NCBI GenBank assembly: GCA_016201045.1 | Contig: JACQDM010000008.1 | Span: forward strand, 868,001-932,000 | Reading direction: 5' to 3' | Source of the DNA: Afipia sp. | GTDB taxonomy: Bacteria > Pseudomonadota > Alphaproteobacteria > Rhizobiales > Xanthobacteraceae | Length of the DNA stretch: 64,000 bases | Shown: piece after piece, positions 29,717-39,046 of the stretch | How positions within the stretch are numbered: the first letter of the stretch is position 1 | Layout of the letters: each line of letters begins with the position of its first letter | Translations under genes and position numbers: made by a program | Notes under the pieces: model-generated | Databases searched by the model: none | What the model was told of the DNA's origin: nothing | The model's input: the letters and a program-made list of their open reading frames with translations, nothing else

Positions 29717-29896
29717 ATGAATAAAGACGACACACAAGGCAACAAAGGCCGCTCCGCGCGCGACGAGCGGCTGAAGGCGGCGCTGCGCGAAAATCTCAAG
29801 CGCCGCAAGGCGCAGGCACGCGGCCGAAACGGCATGACGATCGTCACGCCCGACGACGACAAGCGCGAAAACGATTCGACACGCGACGAGCGATGA
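29717..29896 (+). CDS. Small basic conserved protein
   Basis: A 59-codon reading frame starts at the ATG at 29717 and ends at TGA 29894-29896. The product is strongly charged: a helix-forming RDERLKAALRENLKRRKAQ segment, then MTIVTPDDDKRENDS. It has neither a signal peptide nor a membrane helix. Its codon usage matches the neighbours (GCG, CGC, AAG, GAC rich), which supports real coding. Function is unknown. The basic helix suggests nucleic-acid or ribosome contact, but that is only a guess. Confidence 0.6.
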   Translation: MNKDDTQGNKGRSARDERLKAALRENLKRRKAQARGRNGMTIVTPDDDKRENDSTRDER

Positions 29897-29995
29897 ACCG
29901 CGCATGACACAGCCGCGCGGCGCCGGTCTTGCTTCTTTCAGCGCAAGACACATCTTGCCGGTTTGATTGTTGCGTATTGGGGACATCGCGAAAAC

Positions 29996-31696
29996 ATGGC
30001 GGCCGATTCTGCTCCGGTATCCGAAATCAACCTCGCGGCGACATCGGCGCTGCATCCGCGCCACGAGCAGGCGTTTCCAACGCTGACGCCGAGTGAAATC
30101 GACAGGATGCGTCGCTTCGGCGAAATCCGTACCTACAAAGATGGCGAAAAACTTTTCGAGACGGGCAAGCCCGGCCCCGGCATGTTCGTGGTGCTCAAGG
30201 GCGCTGTCGCGATCACGCAGCGCGACGGCATGGGACACGTCACGCCCGTCATCGAGCAGGGCGCGGGACAGTTCCTCGCCGAAATCGGCCAGCTTTCGAA
30301 TCGCCCCGCTTTCGTCGACGGCACGGCAGAGGGCGACGTCGAAACGCTTTTGATCGCGCCGGAGGAATTGCGCCGGCTGCTGGTCGCGGAAGCCGATCTC
30401 GGCGAGCGCATCATGCGCGCGCTGATCCTGCGCCGTGTGTCATTGATCGAAGGAGGGGTCGGCGGCCCGGTGCTGATCGGCCCGCCGTCGCATGGCGATC
30501 TCGTCCGGCTGCAGGGCTTTCTCGCGCGCAACGGTCATCCGTATCATCTGCTCGATCCTGCGGCCGACAAGGACGCTGCCGAAGTGGTCGCGCGTTATTC
30601 GCCGCAGCCGTCCGATCTGCCGCTGGTGGTGGTCGCGGACGGGCGCGTGCTGCGCAATCCGAAGGAAACCGAACTCGCTTACGCGATGGGCATGATCGGC
30701 CTGTCGCACAAATCTCTCTACGACGTGGCCATCGTCGGCGGCGGACCTGCCGGATTGGCGACTGCGGTGTATGCAGCGTCCGAAGGTTTGTCGGTCGCGG
30801 TGCTGGATGCGAAATATTTCGGCGGGCAGGCGGGTGCCAGCGCACGCATCGAAAACTATCTCGGATTTCCGACCGGCATTTCGGGGCAGGCGCTGGCGGG
30901 ACGCGCATTCACGCAGGCGCAGAAGTTCGGCGCGGACATGATGATTCCGGTCGAAGCCAAGTCGCTCGACTGCTCCAAGGCAAACGGCGTTTTCAACCTG
31001 TCCACCGAATGCGGGCATCTCATTTCGGCAAAGGCGATTGTTGTCGCGAGCGGCGCGCGCTATCGCCGCCCGGCCATCGACAGACTCGACACATTCGAGG
31101 GCCGTGGCGTCTGGTACTGGGCGTCTCCGATCGAGGGACGCCTGTGCAAGGATCAGGAGATCGTTCTTGTCGGCGGCGGAAATTCGGCCGGACAGGCCGC
31201 GGTGTTTCTCGCAAGCCATGCGCGCAAGGTGCGCATGATGATACGCGGCGAAACGCTCGCCGACAGCATGTCGCGCTACCTGATCGACCGCATCGAAGCC
31301 ACGCCAAATATCGAGTTGATGTATTGCACCGAAGTCGTCGCGCTCGAAGGCGCGGCGGATGGCGGACTCGAGCGCGTGCGCTGGCGCAATCGCAGGACGG
31401 GTGCGGAATCCGGCGGCGATATCCGCAACGTGTTTCTGTTCGTCGGTGCGGAGCCGGCGACCAAGTGGCTGTCCGATTGCGGTGTCACGCTTGACCGCAG
31501 CGGGTTTGTCATCACCGGCGCGCAAAACGGTCACGGTCCCGTGCAGCAACTGGAAACATCCGTGCCCGGCGTGTTCGCCGTGGGCGATGTGCGCTCCGGA
31601 TCGGTCAAGCGCGTCGGCGGTGCCATCGGCGAAGGCGCGCAGGTTGTGGCCGCTCTGCATGGTTTTCTGGGAGACAAAGCCACGCCGCACGCCTAA
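29996..31696 (+). CDS. cNMP-binding domain / thioredoxin-reductase-like flavoprotein without the CxxC
   Basis: The 566-residue protein has an N-terminal cyclic-nucleotide-binding-like domain (about 25-150), with FETGKPGPGMFVVLKGAVAI and GQFLAEIGQLSNRPA. A thioredoxin-fold-like linker follows (about 155-235), then a TrxR-like domain with FAD motif VGGGPAGLATAVY, NADPH motif VGGGNSAGQAAVF and the C-terminal VFAVGDVRSG. Where thioredoxin reductases carry CATC, this one reads GVWYWASPIEGRLC, so the redox-active pair is missing. The nucleotide cassette also lacks the usual RAA. The ATG at 29996 is my choice over a TTG at 29963. A UBP zinc-finger gene follows 35 bases later and is a probable partner. 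Confidence 0.88.
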   Translation: MAADSAPVSEINLAATSALHPRHEQAFPTLTPSEIDRMRRFGEIRTYKDGEKLFETGKPGPGMFVVLKGAVAITQRDGMGHVTPVIEQGAGQFLAEIGQLSNRPAFVDGTAEGDVETLLIAPEELRRLLVAEADLGERIMRALILRRVSLIEGGVGGPVLIGPPSHGDLVRLQGFLARNGHPYHLLDPAADKDAAEVVARYSPQPSDLPLVVVADGRVLRNPKETELAYAMGMIGLSHKSLYDVAIVGGGPAGLATAVYAASEGLSVAVLDAKYFGGQAGASARIENYLGFPTGISGQALAGRAFTQAQKFGADMMIPVEAKSLDCSKANGVFNLSTECGHLISAKAIVVASGARYRRPAIDRLDTFEGRGVWYWASPIEGRLCKDQEIVLVGGGNSAGQAAVFLASHARKVRMMIRGETLADSMSRYLIDRIEATPNIELMYCTEVVALEGAADGGLERVRWRNRRTGAESGGDIRNVFLFVGAEPATKWLSDCGVTLDRSGFVITGAQNGHGPVQQLETSVPGVFAVGDVRSGSVKRVGGAIGEGAQVVAALHGFLGDKATPHA

Positions 31697-31731
31697 CGTG
31701 ATTTCAATCTGCGCCAGCAAGCGGAGCGCGA

Positions 31732-32034
31732 ATGCCCTGCCATCACATCGCCGGTATCAAGATCGTCACACCGAGCGCGCTCGGCTGCGAAGAATGCCTG
31801 AAGACCGGCGACGTCTGGCTGCATCTGCGCATCTGCCGGACCTGCGGCCATGTCGGCTGCTGCGACGACTCGCCGAACAAGCACGCAACCAAACATTTTC
31901 ACGCCACGCAGCATCCGGTGATCGAAGGCTACGATCCGCCGGAAGGCTGGGGCTGGTGCTACGTCGACGAGGTGCTGTTCGATCTGTCGGATCGCAAGAC
32001 GCCGCATAACGGGCCGATCCCGCGTTATTATTGA
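31732..32034 (+). CDS. UBP-type zinc finger protein
   Basis: The 100-residue protein is essentially one ZnF-UBP domain, the fold that eukaryotic deubiquitinases use to bind the ubiquitin C-terminus. Zinc ligands are visible in ECLKTGD, RICRTCGHVGCCDDSPNKHATKH-type spacing and FHATQHPVI; GWGWCYVDE follows. Bacterial versions are often next to or fused with flavoprotein reductases of the kind encoded just upstream. Ubiquitin is absent from this organism as far as known, so the ligand is unknown. Conserved context suggests it acts with the oxidoreductase. Confidence 0.88.
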   Translation: MPCHHIAGIKIVTPSALGCEECLKTGDVWLHLRICRTCGHVGCCDDSPNKHATKHFHATQHPVIEGYDPPEGWGWCYVDEVLFDLSDRKTPHNGPIPRYY

Positions 32035-32043
32035 AAGAAGAAA

Positions 32044-32961
32044 ATGACTGGTTTCAAAAAAATTGCCTTCGCCGTTGCGGCTTTCTTGGCTTTCGCCGCT
32101 TCTGCTGCTGCTCAGACGCAGGACAAGTCCGCGATCCAAAGCCGCGTCACCGACGTGAACGGCATCAAGATGTATTACCTCGTCGCGGGCAAGGGCGACC
32201 CGATCGTGCTGCTGCATGGGTTCGCCGAGACGAGCCATATGTGGCGGCCGCTGATTGAGCAGCTTGCGAAAAATCATGAAGTGATCGCGCCCGATCTGCG
32301 CGGCTTCGGCAGCACTTCTGCGCCGGAGAGCGGCTACACGAAAAGGGAAATGGCGCAGGACGTTCATGCGCTCGCCAAGAGTCTCGGCTATTCCAAGATC
32401 CGTCTCGCCGGACACGATATCGGGTTGATGGTCGCCTACGCCTATGCAGCGCAATATCCCGATGAAGTCGAACGCCTCGTGCTGGCGGAAGCGTTCCTTC
32501 CCGGCGTCGGCGACTGGAACGGCGTATTTCTCTTGCGCGATTTGTGGCACTTTCATTTCTACGGCAAGACGCCGCTGGCGCTCGTGACAGGCCGCGAGCG
32601 AATCTATCTCGAACATTTCTGGAATGATTTTGCCGCGGACGCCACGAAATCCATTTCCGAAGCCGACCGCAAATTCTACGCCGGCGAGTATTCAAGGCCC
32701 GGCCACATGAAAGCGGGCATGGAAGTGTTCAAGGCGTTTCCGACAGACGCCAAGGACTTCGCGGAATTCTCGAAGACCAAACTCAAAATGCCGCTGCTCG
32801 TTCTCTCGGGCGAAAAAGCAGGCGGCCCGTTCCTGATCGAGCAGGGCAAGATGGTGGCCGGCAATGTCGAAGGCGTTCTGGTGCCGGGCAGCGGACACTG
32901 GCTGATGGAAGAAGCGCCGGATCAGGTGATTCCGAAATTCGTCGAATTCTTGAACAAGTAG
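32044..32961 (+). CDS. Exported alpha/beta hydrolase, epoxide hydrolase-like
   Basis: The 305-residue protein has a signal peptide cleaved near AASAAAQ (about residue 24) and an alpha/beta-hydrolase fold. The oxyanion region reads VLLHGFAETSHMW. The nucleophile elbow LAGHDIGLMVAYAYA carries Asp rather than Ser, as in epoxide hydrolases and haloalkane/fluoroacetate dehalogenases, and GSGHWLMEE supplies the catalytic His. Export to the periplasm points to detoxification or processing of an external compound. It starts 9 bases after the UBP finger gene, so it may share that transcript. The substrate is unknown. Confidence 0.88.
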   Translation: MTGFKKIAFAVAAFLAFAASAAAQTQDKSAIQSRVTDVNGIKMYYLVAGKGDPIVLLHGFAETSHMWRPLIEQLAKNHEVIAPDLRGFGSTSAPESGYTKREMAQDVHALAKSLGYSKIRLAGHDIGLMVAYAYAAQYPDEVERLVLAEAFLPGVGDWNGVFLLRDLWHFHFYGKTPLALVTGRERIYLEHFWNDFAADATKSISEADRKFYAGEYSRPGHMKAGMEVFKAFPTDAKDFAEFSKTKLKMPLLVLSGEKAGGPFLIEQGKMVAGNVEGVLVPGSGHWLMEEAPDQVIPKFVEFLNK

Positions 32962-32985
32962 TTTTTCTCACAACAGGAGCGCATC

Positions 32986-33474
32986 ATGGTTTTGGGAATG
33001 TCGTTGGCTCTTTTCACGCTCGTCCATTCGCTCATCAGTCTCGTCGCTATCGGTCTCGGCCTCGTCGTGGCCTATGGAATCGTCACGTCGAACCGGATGC
33101 CGTCGGTCACGGCATGGTTTCTGGTGCTGACGATAGCGACCAGCGCGACCGGCTATCTGTTTCCGGTGCCGGGAATCATGCCGTCGCATATCGTCGGCGC
33201 CATTTCACTCGCGTTATTGGCGATTGCGGTGATCGCGCTTTACGGCCGCAGGCTCTCCGGCTTCTGGCGTCCGGTCTATGTCGTCACCGCGCTGCTTGCG
33301 CTGTGGTTCAACGTGTTCGTGCTCATCATCCAGCTGTTCGTGAAATTCCCGGCGTTCGCGTCGCTGGCTCCGAAACAGAACGAGCCGCCGTTTCTGGTGG
33401 TGCAGGGCGCGACGCTGCTGTTCTTTGTCGTGATGATCGTATTGGGCATCAAGCGATTCCGTCCTGCCGTTTAA
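32986..33474 (+). CDS. Four-helix membrane protein, hypothetical
   Basis: The 162-residue protein contains four hydrophobic segments (about 8-30, 42-60, 68-88 and 100-122) plus a C-terminal one (about 138-156). The sequence includes LVHSLISLVAIGLGLVVAYG and FKVPG-like turn regions, with no catalytic motif. It follows the alpha/beta hydrolase by 24 bases with GGAG before its ATG, so co-transcription is likely. An intrinsic terminator lies about 75 bases beyond its stop. Function unknown. Confidence 0.75.
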   Translation: MVLGMSLALFTLVHSLISLVAIGLGLVVAYGIVTSNRMPSVTAWFLVLTIATSATGYLFPVPGIMPSHIVGAISLALLAIAVIALYGRRLSGFWRPVYVVTALLALWFNVFVLIIQLFVKFPAFASLAPKQNEPPFLVVQGATLLFFVVMIVLGIKRFRPAV

Positions 33475-33548
33475 GGACGGATGGTTAAGCCCGCGCCATG
33501 ATTTGAGCGGGATTTGTTGCAAAAGCTCGCAAAGCTGAGGGTTTTCAG

Positions 33549-33575
33549 CCGCCGCCTTGATCCGGCGGCGGTTTT
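33549..33575 (+). terminator. Rho-independent terminator before murA
   Basis: An 8-base stem (CCGCCGCC at 33549-33556, GGCGGCGG at 33564-33571) with a 7-base loop is followed by TTTT. It separates the 29996-33474 gene set from murA. Confidence 0.8.
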
Positions 33576-33627
33576 CACCCCCTCGCAAACGCGCTAAGAC
33601 ATCGCTCTATAATTCAGCAGGTTTGGC

Positions 33628-34917
33628 ATGGATCGCATTCGCATCGTCGGCGGCAACAAGCTCAATGGCACGATCCCGATTTCGGGCGCGAAGAACGCAG
33701 CGCTGCCGTTGATGATCGCTGCCTTGCTGACCGATGAGACGCTGATCCTCGATAACGTGCCGCGTCTTGCCGATGTCGCGCAGCTGCAGCGCATTCTCGG
33801 CAATCACGGCGTCGACATCATGGCTGCCGGAAAGCGCCCCGGCGACCACGAGTACCAAGGCCAGACGCTGCACATCTCGGCCGCGAACATCATCGACACC
33901 ACAGCGCCCTATGAACTCGTGTCGAAGATGCGCGCGAGCTTCTGGGTGATCGCGCCGCTTCTCGCACGCATGCACGAATGCAAAGTGTCGCTGCCGGGTG
34001 GCTGCGCCATCGGCACGCGGCCCGTGGACCTTCTTATTATGGCGCTGGAAAAATTCGGCGCGGCGTTACAGATCGACGGCGGCTATGTGATCGCGAAAGC
34101 GCCGAACGGTCTTGTCGGCGCGGAGATCGACTTTCCGAAAGTGACGGTCAGCGGTACGCATGTCGCGCTGATGGCGGCGACGCTCGCCAAGGGCAAGACG
34201 ACTATTAACAATGCGGCTTGCGAACCCGAGATCGTCGATGTCGCCGATTGCCTGAAGAAGATGGGCGCGAAAATTTCCGGCGCGGGCACCACACGCATTA
34301 TCGTCGAAGGCGTCAGCAAACTGCACGGTGCGCGTCACACTGTTTTGCCGGATCGCATCGAGACCGGCACCTACGCGATGGCGGTGGCGATGACCGGCGG
34401 CGACGTGCAGCTTGCGGGCGCGCGGCCCGAATTGTTGCAGTCGGCACTCGACGTTTTGGTTGAGGCGGGCGCGACTGTCACGCCGAACAACGAAGGCATT
34501 CGCATCCAGCGCAACGGCGCGGGCATCAAGCCGGTGACGGTGACGACGGCGCCATTTCCCGGATTCCCGACCGACCTTCAGGCGCAGCTGATGGCGCTGA
34601 TGGCCTGCGCGAAAGGCTCGTCGCACATCACCGAGACGATCTTCGAGAATCGTTTCATGCACGTGCAGGAGTTGGCGCGGTTCGGCGCGAAGATTTCGCT
34701 CGACGGCGAGACGGCGGTGATCGACGGAATTCCGCATCTGAAGGGCGCGCCGGTGATGGCGACCGATCTGCGCGCATCGGTATCGCTGGTGATCGCAGGT
34801 CTCGTCGCCGAAGGCGAGACGATGGTCAACCGCATTTATCATCTGGATCGCGGCTTCGAGCGGCTCGAGGAAAAGCTGTCGGCCTGCGGCGCGAATATCG
34901 AGCGCATCAGCGGCTGA
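33628..34917 (+). CDS. murA: UDP-N-acetylglucosamine 1-carboxyvinyltransferase
   Basis: The 429-residue enzyme transfers enolpyruvate from PEP to UDP-GlcNAc, the first committed step of peptidoglycan synthesis and the target of fosfomycin. The N-terminus reads [20 protein letters not shown] with the catalytic Lys. The fosfomycin-reactive Cys is present in [15 protein letters not shown], so no intrinsic Asp substitution is seen. The C-terminal [17 protein letters not shown] is also conserved. It starts a co-directional run with DUF2948 (5-base gap) and hisD. Confidence 0.97.
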   Translation: MDRIRIVGGNKLNGTIPISGAKNAALPLMIAALLTDETLILDNVPRLADVAQLQRILGNHGVDIMAAGKRPGDHEYQGQTLHISAANIIDTTAPYELVSKMRASFWVIAPLLARMHECKVSLPGGCAIGTRPVDLLIMALEKFGAALQIDGGYVIAKAPNGLVGAEIDFPKVTVSGTHVALMAATLAKGKTTINNAACEPEIVDVADCLKKMGAKISGAGTTRIIVEGVSKLHGARHTVLPDRIETGTYAMAVAMTGGDVQLAGARPELLQSALDVLVEAGATVTPNNEGIRIQRNGAGIKPVTVTTAPFPGFPTDLQAQLMALMACAKGSSHITETIFENRFMHVQELARFGAKISLDGETAVIDGIPHLKGAPVMATDLRASVSLVIAGLVAEGETMVNRIYHLDRGFERLEEKLSACGANIERISG

Positions 34918-34921
34918 TATA

Positions 34922-35368
34922 ATGTCCAACCGCAAGCTGATCGCGCTCGACGAAGACGACCTTGCGGTGATCTCCGCCCACGTTCAGGATGCAACCGTCG
35001 TCACCTCCGACATCATCTGGCGGCAGAGCGAAAAGCGGCTCGTGGTCGGCATGCGCCGGCTGGATTGGGACGAAGCGATTGTCAGCGATACGCCGTCGCG
35101 GCGGCTGGTCTCGGCGCTGCGGTTCGACCGCGTTCTGTCCTGCAAATCGCGCGATATCGATATTGCAACCCGCGGCGGCGCGCTGTCGCTGCTGGGCATC
35201 GAATTCCACGCAGCGGAATCGCCGGGCGGCAATGTTCTGCTGCTGTTTTCGGACGGCGGCGCGCTGCGGCTGGATGTCGAATGCCTCGAATGCGAACTGG
35301 CCGATCTCGGTCCCGACGATCTCGGCACCAGCCCCGGCGACGGGCTGGATGAGGACGTCAGGGCCTGA
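34922..35368 (+). CDS. DUF2948 family protein
   Basis: This 148-residue soluble protein matches the small DUF2948 family of alphaproteobacteria, which is usually found between murA and hisD as here. The sequence includes EDDLAVISAHVQDA near the start and LDVECLECELADLG near the end. It has no signal peptide or catalytic motif. The 5-base gap to murA implies translational coupling. Function unknown. Confidence 0.85.
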   Translation: MSNRKLIALDEDDLAVISAHVQDATVVTSDIIWRQSEKRLVVGMRRLDWDEAIVSDTPSRRLVSALRFDRVLSCKSRDIDIATRGGALSLLGIEFHAAESPGGNVLLLFSDGGALRLDVECLECELADLGPDDLGTSPGDGLDEDVRA

Positions 35369-35474
35369 CCGACTGGCTTGCAGCGTCTCGCGATTACGGC
35401 AGCGGGATGCTAAGGGTGGGCTGCGATTTGGCGTACAGCCATCGCCCCAAAATGTCTGCCGGAATTGAACACCG

Positions 35475-36770
35475 ATGCCGATCCGCCTCGATCACCGCCA
35501 AGCCGACTATGCCGAACGGTTCACCGCATTCCTCGCGACCAAGCGCGAGGTGTCGGCCGATATCGACGCGGCAGCGCGGGCCATCGTGGACGACGTGAGA
35601 TCGCGCGGCGATGCGGCGCTGATCGAAGCCACCAAGAAATACGATCGGCTCGACGTGAAGGCGGACGGCCTGCGGATCGCCGATTCCGAAGTCGATGCCG
35701 CCGTGAAGGCCTGCGACAGAGCGACGCTCGACGCGCTGACATTCGCGCGCGATCGGATCGAGAACTTCCACAAGCGGCAGATGCCGAAGGACGAGCGCTT
35801 TACCGATGCGCAGGGTGTCGAACTCGGCTGGCGCTGGAGTGCCGTCGAAGCGGTGGGACTTTATGTGCCCGGCGGCACGGCAGCCTATCCGTCGTCAGTG
35901 CTGATGAACGCGATTCCCGCGAAGGTCGCGGGTGTGCCGCGTGTGGTGATGGTGGTGCCGTCGCCTGACGGTAAACTGAATCCGCTGGTGCTGGCGGCGG
36001 CGAAACTCGGCGGCGTGTCGGAAATCTACCGCGTCGGCGGCGCGCAGGCGGTGGCCGCGCTTGCTTATGGTACGGCGACGATCAAGCCGGTTGCGAAAAT
36101 CGTCGGGCCCGGCAATGCCTATGTTGCCGCGGCCAAGCGCATCGTGTTCGGCAAAGTGGGAATCGACATGATCGCGGGACCGTCGGAGGTCCTCGTGATC
36201 GCGGACAAGACCGCGAATGCCGACTGGATCGCGGCGGATTTGCTGGCGCAGGCCGAGCACGACGAAAGCGCGCAGTCGATTCTCATCACCGACGACGAGA
36301 CGCTTGCGGGTGATGTCGAGCGCGCAGTGGAATCGCAGTTGAAGACATTGCCGCGTGCTGCCATCGCGCGCGCGTCATGGAACGATTTCGGCGCGGTCAT
36401 CCTCGTCAAGGCGTTGAACGATTCGATTCCGCTCGCGAATCAAATCGCGGCCGAACATCTCGAGATCATGACCGCCGATCCTGAAAGCATCAGCGCGAAG
36501 GTCGTCAATGCCGGCGCGATTTTCCTTGGCGGTCACACGCCCGAAGCCATCGGCGACTATGTCGGCGGCTCCAATCACGTGCTGCCGACGGCGCGCTCGG
36601 CGCGATTCTCGTCGGGATTGGGCGTGCTCGATTTCATGAAGCGCACGTCGATTCTCAAATGCGGCCCGGATCAGTTGCGCGCGCTCGGACCTGCGGCGAT
36701 CACGCTCGGCAAGGCGGAAGGCCTCGACGCGCATGCGCGCAGCGTCGCAATCCGTCTCAATCTGCCATGA
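35475..36770 (+). CDS. hisD: Histidinol dehydrogenase
   Basis: The 431-residue zinc enzyme oxidises histidinol to histidine with NAD in the last two steps of histidine synthesis. The family signature is visible as [18 protein letters not shown] followed by [10 protein letters not shown] with a zinc-ligand His, and AAEHLEIM with the catalytic Glu-His region. The length is normal. The stop overlaps the next start (ATGA). Other his genes are not in the window. Confidence 0.96.
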   Translation: MPIRLDHRQADYAERFTAFLATKREVSADIDAAARAIVDDVRSRGDAALIEATKKYDRLDVKADGLRIADSEVDAAVKACDRATLDALTFARDRIENFHKRQMPKDERFTDAQGVELGWRWSAVEAVGLYVPGGTAAYPSSVLMNAIPAKVAGVPRVVMVVPSPDGKLNPLVLAAAKLGGVSEIYRVGGAQAVAALAYGTATIKPVAKIVGPGNAYVAAAKRIVFGKVGIDMIAGPSEVLVIADKTANADWIAADLLAQAEHDESAQSILITDDETLAGDVERAVESQLKTLPRAAIARASWNDFGAVILVKALNDSIPLANQIAAEHLEIMTADPESISAKVVNAGAIFLGGHTPEAIGDYVGGSNHVLPTARSARFSSGLGVLDFMKRTSILKCGPDQLRALGPAAITLGKAEGLDAHARSVAIRLNLP

Positions 36771-37267
36771 GCGAACCCTCACCAGACGATGCGAACAACC
36801 GCGTGATCGCGGTGACGCTCGACGAGGAATCGATCGGCCGCTCCGGGCCTGACATCGAGCACGAGCGCGCGATTGCGATTTACGATTTGATCGAAAAAAA
36901 CCTGTTCGCGCCGGACGGCGGTCACACCGGGCCGTTCACGCTGCATATCGGCATCACCGGCAACCGGCTGATGTTCGACATCAAGAAGCAGGACGGCACG
37001 CCTGTCGTCGTGCATCTTCTGTCGCTGACGCCGTTCCGCAGGATCGTGAAGGACTATTTCATGATCTGCGACAGCTACTATCAGGCGATCCGCACCGCGA
37101 CGCCGGACAAGATCGAAGCCATCGACATGGGACGGCGCGGCATTCACGACGAAGGTTCGCGCACGCTGATGGAGCGGCTGGACGGGAAGGTGCGCGTCGA
37201 TTTCGAGACTGCGCGGCGGCTGTTCACGCTGATCTCGGTGTTGCACTGGAAAGGCGAGGGCGCGTGA
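36767..37267 (+). CDS. UPF0262 family protein
   Basis: The 166-residue protein belongs to UPF0262, a family confined mostly to alphaproteobacteria and placed after hisD. It has an N-terminal [17 protein letters not shown] and a conserved C-terminal [18 protein letters not shown]. The ATG at 36767 overlaps the hisD stop. No function is established that I know of, and no catalytic motif stands out. Confidence 0.88.
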   Translation: MSEPSPDDANNRVIAVTLDEESIGRSGPDIEHERAIAIYDLIEKNLFAPDGGHTGPFTLHIGITGNRLMFDIKKQDGTPVVVHLLSLTPFRRIVKDYFMICDSYYQAIRTATPDKIEAIDMGRRGIHDEGSRTLMERLDGKVRVDFETARRLFTLISVLHWKGEGA

Positions 37268-37322
37268 TCCCGAAAAGTGAACTTTGGTTTTCGGAAAAGA
37301 TCACGCGGGGAGGAAACCTCGC

Positions 37323-37778
37323 TTGACCAGGCGTTCGCCGCAGGCCGTCCTCTTCATGTGTGGGCAAAACAGCGTGCGGTCTCCGATCGCAGCAAGCCTG
37401 CTGCGTCAGCTTGTGCCGCGCGGGCTGTATATTCAGTCGGCGGGAGTGAGCAAAGCCGAACTCGATCCATTTGCGGTTGCCGTGATGAACGAAGCCGGCA
37501 TCGACATCTCCAAGCACAAGCCGTGGACCGTCGAAGACCTCGAAGACTGGGAAGGTTTCAACTTCGATCTGATCGTGACGCTGTCGCCGGAGGCGCATCA
37601 CAAGGCCATGCAGATGACTGCGACGCTGGCAACTGAAGTCGAGTATTGGCCAACGCCCGATCCGGTCGGCACCGAGGGACGGCGTGAGTTGCAGCTTGAT
37701 GCCTATCGCCGCGTGCGGGACGGCTTGCGCGAGAAGATCCAGCAGCGCTTCGGCGCGCCTGTCGTCGCCAATGAGTAA
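37323..37778 (+). CDS. Low-molecular-weight phosphotyrosine phosphatase family protein
   Basis: The 151-residue protein has the LMW-PTP phosphate loop CGQNSVRS (C-x5-R) close to its N-terminus and the catalytic Asp in WPTPDPVG. The start is a TTG at 37323 preceded by GGGGAGG at 37307-37313, a strong ribosome site nine bases away; an upstream TTG at 37284 has none. Related proteins act as tyrosine phosphatases or arsenate reductases. The cysteines needed for the arsenate relay are not obvious, so phosphatase is preferred. Confidence 0.88.
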   Translation: MTRRSPQAVLFMCGQNSVRSPIAASLLRQLVPRGLYIQSAGVSKAELDPFAVAVMNEAGIDISKHKPWTVEDLEDWEGFNFDLIVTLSPEAHHKAMQMTATLATEVEYWPTPDPVGTEGRRELQLDAYRRVRDGLREKIQQRFGAPVVANE

Positions 37779-37862
37779 AAACAGCGCCGCAACGCGGTTG
37801 TCGCGGTCACAGCGTTCGGATAGTTTCCGCGCAAATCGCTTCTCCTTTGAAATCCATTCTCT

Positions 37863-38492
37863 ATGTTAGGTCGTCCCAAACTCGTTCTCGCGTCCGGTTC
37901 GCCACGCCGACTCAGCCTGCTCAATCAGGCCGGCATCGAACCCGATGCACTGCGTCCCGGCGATGTCGATGAAACGCCGAAGCGCGGAGAATTGCCGCGC
38001 GCCTGCGCCAATCGCCTCGCGCGTGCCAAGGCCGATGCCGCCCTGAAGGCCGTGCAGCTCGACGACGATCTGCGCGGCGCGTTCATTCTCGCCGCCGACA
38101 CCGTCGTCGCGGTGGGCCGGCGCATTCTGCCGAAGGCCGAACTGGTCGACGAAGCCTCGCAATGTTTGCGGCTGCTGTCGGGCCGCAATCACCGCGTCTA
38201 CACCGCGATCTGCATCGTCACGCCGAGGGAGACATTTCGCCAGCGCCTTGTTGAGACAAAGGTACGCTTCAAGCGGCTGAACGAAGACGACATCTCCGGC
38301 TACATCGGCTCGGGAGAATGGCGCGGCAAGGCGGGCGGTTATGCGGTGCAGGGCATCGCCGGTTCGTTCGTGGTGAAGATGGTCGGCTCTTATTCGAACG
38401 TCGTCGGTCTGCCTCTCTATGAGACTGCGGCGCTGCTCGGCGGCGAGGGCTATCCCTATCGTCATGGCTGGTTGAATGCCGCTGGCGGCTGA
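37863..38492 (+). CDS. maf: Maf family nucleotide pyrophosphatase
   Basis: The 209-residue protein starts with the Maf signature [14 protein letters not shown] and continues with [10 protein letters not shown] and [11 protein letters not shown]. Maf proteins hydrolyse non-canonical nucleoside triphosphates (dTTP/UTP or m7GTP types). Its C-terminal part overlaps the yacG start by 17 bases. The ATG has no clear Shine-Dalgarno sequence (the upstream bases are T-rich), so initiation may be leaderless or inefficient. Confidence 0.92.
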   Translation: MLGRPKLVLASGSPRRLSLLNQAGIEPDALRPGDVDETPKRGELPRACANRLARAKADAALKAVQLDDDLRGAFILAADTVVAVGRRILPKAELVDEASQCLRLLSGRNHRVYTAICIVTPRETFRQRLVETKVRFKRLNEDDISGYIGSGEWRGKAGGYAVQGIAGSFVVKMVGSYSNVVGLPLYETAALLGGEGYPYRHGWLNAAGG

Positions 38493-38661
38493 CAAAATTT
38501 CCGCCGCGCGTCCGTGCCCGATCTGCGGCAAGCCGCCGATCGAAGCCTCGAAACCGTTCTGCTCCGAGCGCTGCCGGGACGTCGATCTCAATCGCTGGCT
38601 GTCGGGCTCCTACGCCATCCCCGCGCGCGACAGCGACGAGGACGAATCCGAAGGCTCTTGA
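38476..38661 (+). CDS. yacG: DNA gyrase inhibitor YacG
   Basis: The 61-residue zinc protein has two cysteine pairs, CPICGKP and [15 protein letters not shown], in the exact YacG pattern, and an acidic C-terminal tail. YacG binds the GyrB C-terminal region and blocks DNA binding. The start overlaps the maf gene in another frame, the usual maf-yacG arrangement. Confidence 0.93.
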   Translation: MPLAADKISAARPCPICGKPPIEASKPFCSERCRDVDLNRWLSGSYAIPARDSDEDESEGS

Positions 38662-38751
38662 TCGAAAGCCTGGATCGAAGAACTGCGGATTTTCAGGCGG
38701 TTAACCGCGTTCCGCGCGCGGTTTTAAGCGGCTGGAAGCGGCCCCGGCGGC

Positions 38752-38780
38752 TGGACAGGCTAGCCCCGTCTCACTATAAA
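38752..38780 (+). promoter_or_regulatory. Sigma-70 promoter of tRNA-Phe
   Basis: TGGACA (38752-38757) and TATAAA (38775-38780) are spaced by exactly 17 bases, one mismatch each from consensus. Transcription would begin near 38787, about 42 bases before the tRNA. Confidence 0.7.
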
Positions 38781-38828
38781 CCGGCGCTCTCCCTCACGGC
38801 TCGTTTCGGGCCTTCGTTCGGGAGCGAT

Positions 38829-38904
38829 GCCCAGGTAGCTCAGTTGGTAGAGCATGCGACTGAAAATCGCAGTGTCGGTGGTTCGATCCCGCCCCTGGGC
38901 ACCA
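38829..38904 (+). tRNA. tRNA-Phe (anticodon GAA)
   Basis: A complete 76-base cloverleaf is present. The acceptor arm is GCCCAGG...CCTGGGC, the D loop is AGTTGGTA, the anticodon stem TGCGA/TCGCA encloses the loop CTGAAAA, and the T loop is TTCGATC. The 3' CCA is encoded. Confidence 0.98.
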
Positions 38905-39046
38905 TTTTCCAAATGCTTCCGACGTTCATGAAGCTGCCGGCGAAACCGCGCGTCACGCAACACGGCAAATTCACTTGCCGTTCGGCGGCGGCTCACGCGA
39001 TGATGAATCGCGGATTTTCGTTTCAGCTTCATCTCAGGAATGTTCG

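Noticed and set aside
38829-38904. tRNA-Phe as an attachment site of an integrated element
   Set aside because: No integrase gene and no repeat of the tRNA 3' end was found downstream, and the neighbouring genes have native composition.
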